A stretch of DNA of 13,861 nucleotides, taken from assembly GCA_016931435.1 (NCBI GenBank), contig JAFGET010000131.1, forward strand, positions 1-13,861, in the 5' to 3' direction. The notes beneath the pieces were generated by a model, which saw nothing but the letters and a program-made list of their open reading frames with translations, ran no database searches and was not told where the DNA came from. This DNA comes from Candidatus Omnitrophota bacterium. GTDB lineage: Bacteria; Omnitrophota; Gorgyraeia; Gygaellales; Profunditerraquicolaceae. The position numbers and the translations under genes were made by a program. This document shows, in pieces, positions 13,750-13,861 of this stretch; the stretch's first letter is position 1; each line of letters begins with the position of its first letter.

Positions 13750-13861
13750 TTATTCTAAATATGTATAGATCTTGCCCTTATAATTACGTAAGACGTATTT
13801 TCCTTTAGCCTGGGAAAGGACATAATTCGGCCCGACCGGTATTTTTCCTCCCCCGCCGGGG
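13750..13861 (-). CDS. C-terminal fragment of a KamA-family radical SAM aminomutase
   Basis: The last 36 codons plus stop of a gene entering from the right edge on the minus strand. The visible sequence begins PGGGGKIPVGPNYVL and ends RNYKGKIYTYLE. PGGGGK is the PLP-binding motif of lysine/glutamate 2,3-aminomutases, whose Lys forms the Schiff base with the cofactor, and NY[ED]GK-x-x-x-Y is the usual tail of that family. The tail is compatible with lysine 2,3-aminomutase or glutamate 2,3-aminomutase and unlike EpmB, which lacks this ending. The radical SAM CxxxCxxC motif would lie outside the window, so substrate cannot be assigned. Confidence 0.8.
   Translation of the reverse strand, partial: PGGGGKIPVGPNYVLSQAKGKYVLRNYKGKIYTYLE

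Noticed and set aside
1..13861. CRISPR arrays, tRNA or rRNA genes, insertion sequences with transposase
   Set aside because: No regularly spaced repeats, cloverleaf-like sequences, rRNA segments or transposase motifs were seen.

Overview
The window comes from a Gram-negative-type bacterium with an outer membrane: there is a TonB-dependent receptor and a lipobox lipoprotein. Base composition looks moderate. Three things recall uncultivated lineages such as Candidatus Omnitrophota: a huge repeat-built protein, small palindromic elements between and inside genes, and short divergent forms of core genes. That placement is inference from style, not a measured phylogeny.

Layout. Bases 1-2124 (+) are the 3' end of a long repeat protein of unknown role that enters from the left edge. 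Everything else is on the minus strand. Reading that strand in its own direction, from the right edge: the last 36 residues of a KamA-family radical SAM aminomutase (13750-13861), a TonB-dependent receptor (11395-13599) with a strong intrinsic terminator, then a good sigma-70-like promoter and a leader of about 145 nt with four hairpins. The leader feeds a divergent EF-G-like GTPase (9164-11152) and a YchF/DUF933 protein that has lost its nucleotide-binding core (8406-9107). Next come purH, folC and mnmE (8306 to 3993), joined by 1-nt and 14-nt overlaps. After a 276-bp gap rich in palindromes come folE, a small lipoprotein gene and a PilZ gene (3716 to 2108). The PilZ gene overlaps the end of the repeat-protein gene tail to tail by 17 bp.

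How the genes fit together. PurH uses 10-formyl-tetrahydrofolate, FolC makes and polyglutamylates folates, MnmE uses methylene-tetrahydrofolate to modify tRNA, and FolE opens pterin synthesis, so this is a folate/one-carbon block. The EF-G-like protein and the reduced YchF form a translation-linked pair with its own promoter. The lipoprotein and PilZ genes lie 1 nt apart and may be an envelope/c-di-GMP pair.

The most interesting signals are: (1) two back-to-back 15-bp palindromes (TCCGCC-N3-GGCGGA) lying exactly in frame inside the EF-G-like gene, with single copies of the same motif in the folE-mnmE gap; (2) a second, different palindromic insert inside mnmE that resembles another intergenic element; and (3) the YchF-like protein without a GTPase/ATPase core. 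Together (1) and (2) suggest a mobile or propagating palindrome family tolerated inside proteins, comparable in concept to Rickettsia palindromic elements.
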